NCBI GenBank assembly: GCA_017861215.1
Contig: JAGFXN010000010.1
Coordinates: 1-15,363, forward strand
Length of the DNA: 15,363 bases
DNA from: Deltaproteobacteria bacterium
Lineage (GTDB): Bacteria > Desulfobacterota > Desulfuromonadia > Geobacterales > DSM-12255
Direction: 5' to 3'
The notes under the pieces were generated by a model that worked only from the letters and a program-made list of their open reading frames with translations, ran no database searches and had not been told where the DNA came from. Each line of letters opens with the position of its first letter. The stretch's first letter is position 1. A program made the position numbers and the translations under genes. This document shows positions 15,218 through 15,363 of this stretch, one piece after another.

Positions 15218-15363
15218 CCTACCCTTCTGGACTCAGCAATGGCAGAAACAGCAGAGAAAAATGCTCCAGGCATGCCGCGGCTATCGAGACATTGCTGGCG
15301 ATAGCCAGAACATTGGCCGCGTCCAGTGATATTCAGGCGATTCTGGAACAGATCATGACCCAG
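15214..15363 (+). CDS. start of a GAF-type sensor protein (partial)
   Basis: An ATG at 15214 overlaps the pdxA stop (ATGA) and the frame stays open for 50 codons to the last base of the window. The residues IETLLAIARTLAASSDIQAI followed by LEQIMTQ look like the first helix of a GAF domain, the layout seen at the front of many bacterial sensor kinases, HD-GYP or GGDEF proteins and sigma-54 activators. The output domain is beyond the window, so the class is unknown. No good ribosome-binding site is visible; translation coupled to pdxA is likely. The first 25 or so residues are polar and without a signal peptide, suggesting a cytoplasmic protein. Confidence 0.6.
   Translation, partial: MTYPSGLSNGRNSREKCSRHAAAIETLLAIARTLAASSDIQAILEQIMTQ

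Overview
The window looks like a chromosomal segment from a deltaproteobacterium of the Geobacter group (Geobacterales/Desulfuromonadota). The support is the gene order parA-parB next to an F1 ATP synthase operon that begins with two b-type subunit genes and lacks the a and c subunits, the PEP-CTERM surface proteins behind sigma-54 promoters, and the general protein character. I cannot name a species.

Layout. (1) 1-156: the 3' end of a gene whose product ends in a KDRVLGHNP-type sequence, perhaps a DUF1847-like metal-binding protein. (2) 157-2843: an AT-rich accessory island with two divergent PEP-CTERM exosortase-substrate genes (572-1264 minus, 1837-2553 plus). Each has a good -24/-12 sigma-54 promoter and a pair of oppositely oriented TGTCG-type motifs about 90-100 bp upstream of the expected transcription start. 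The island is followed at 2844-2897 by a second, orphan copy of the 3' tail of the gene at position 1, so it sits between two homologous gene ends. (3) 3002-4036 minus: a secreted CapA-family protein. (4) 4128-6180 plus: serS, then two serine tRNA genes (UGA and GCU anticodons) and a DUF2155-like lipoprotein, closed by a terminator. (5) 6476-8069: parA and parB, overlapping by 8 bp. (6) 8213-14033: the F1 ATP synthase operon atpF' (b'), atpF (b), atpH (delta), atpA (alpha), atpG (gamma), atpD (beta), atpC (epsilon), closed by a perfect terminator. (7) 14207-15217: pdxA, overlapping by 4 bp a gene that runs off the window and starts like a GAF-domain sensor.

How the parts work together. The ATP synthase genes encode the catalytic head, central stalk and peripheral stalk. 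The proton channel (a and c subunits) must be encoded elsewhere, as is known for Geobacter relatives. SerRS is encoded next to two of its own substrate tRNAs. The two PEP-CTERM proteins need an exosortase and a two-component/sigma-54 activator that are not in the window.

Most unusual points. atpC is only 88 codons and appears to carry an in-frame internal deletion of about 50 codons that removes most of the epsilon beta-sandwich. Immediately upstream, between atpD and atpC, is a 71-bp inverted array of 7-bp units (five units in one orientation, then five in the other). The sequence before the operon has a perfect -35 box and a CRP/FNR-type palindrome over the expected -10 region. No CRISPR array, complete insertion sequence, rRNA or obvious phage gene was seen.
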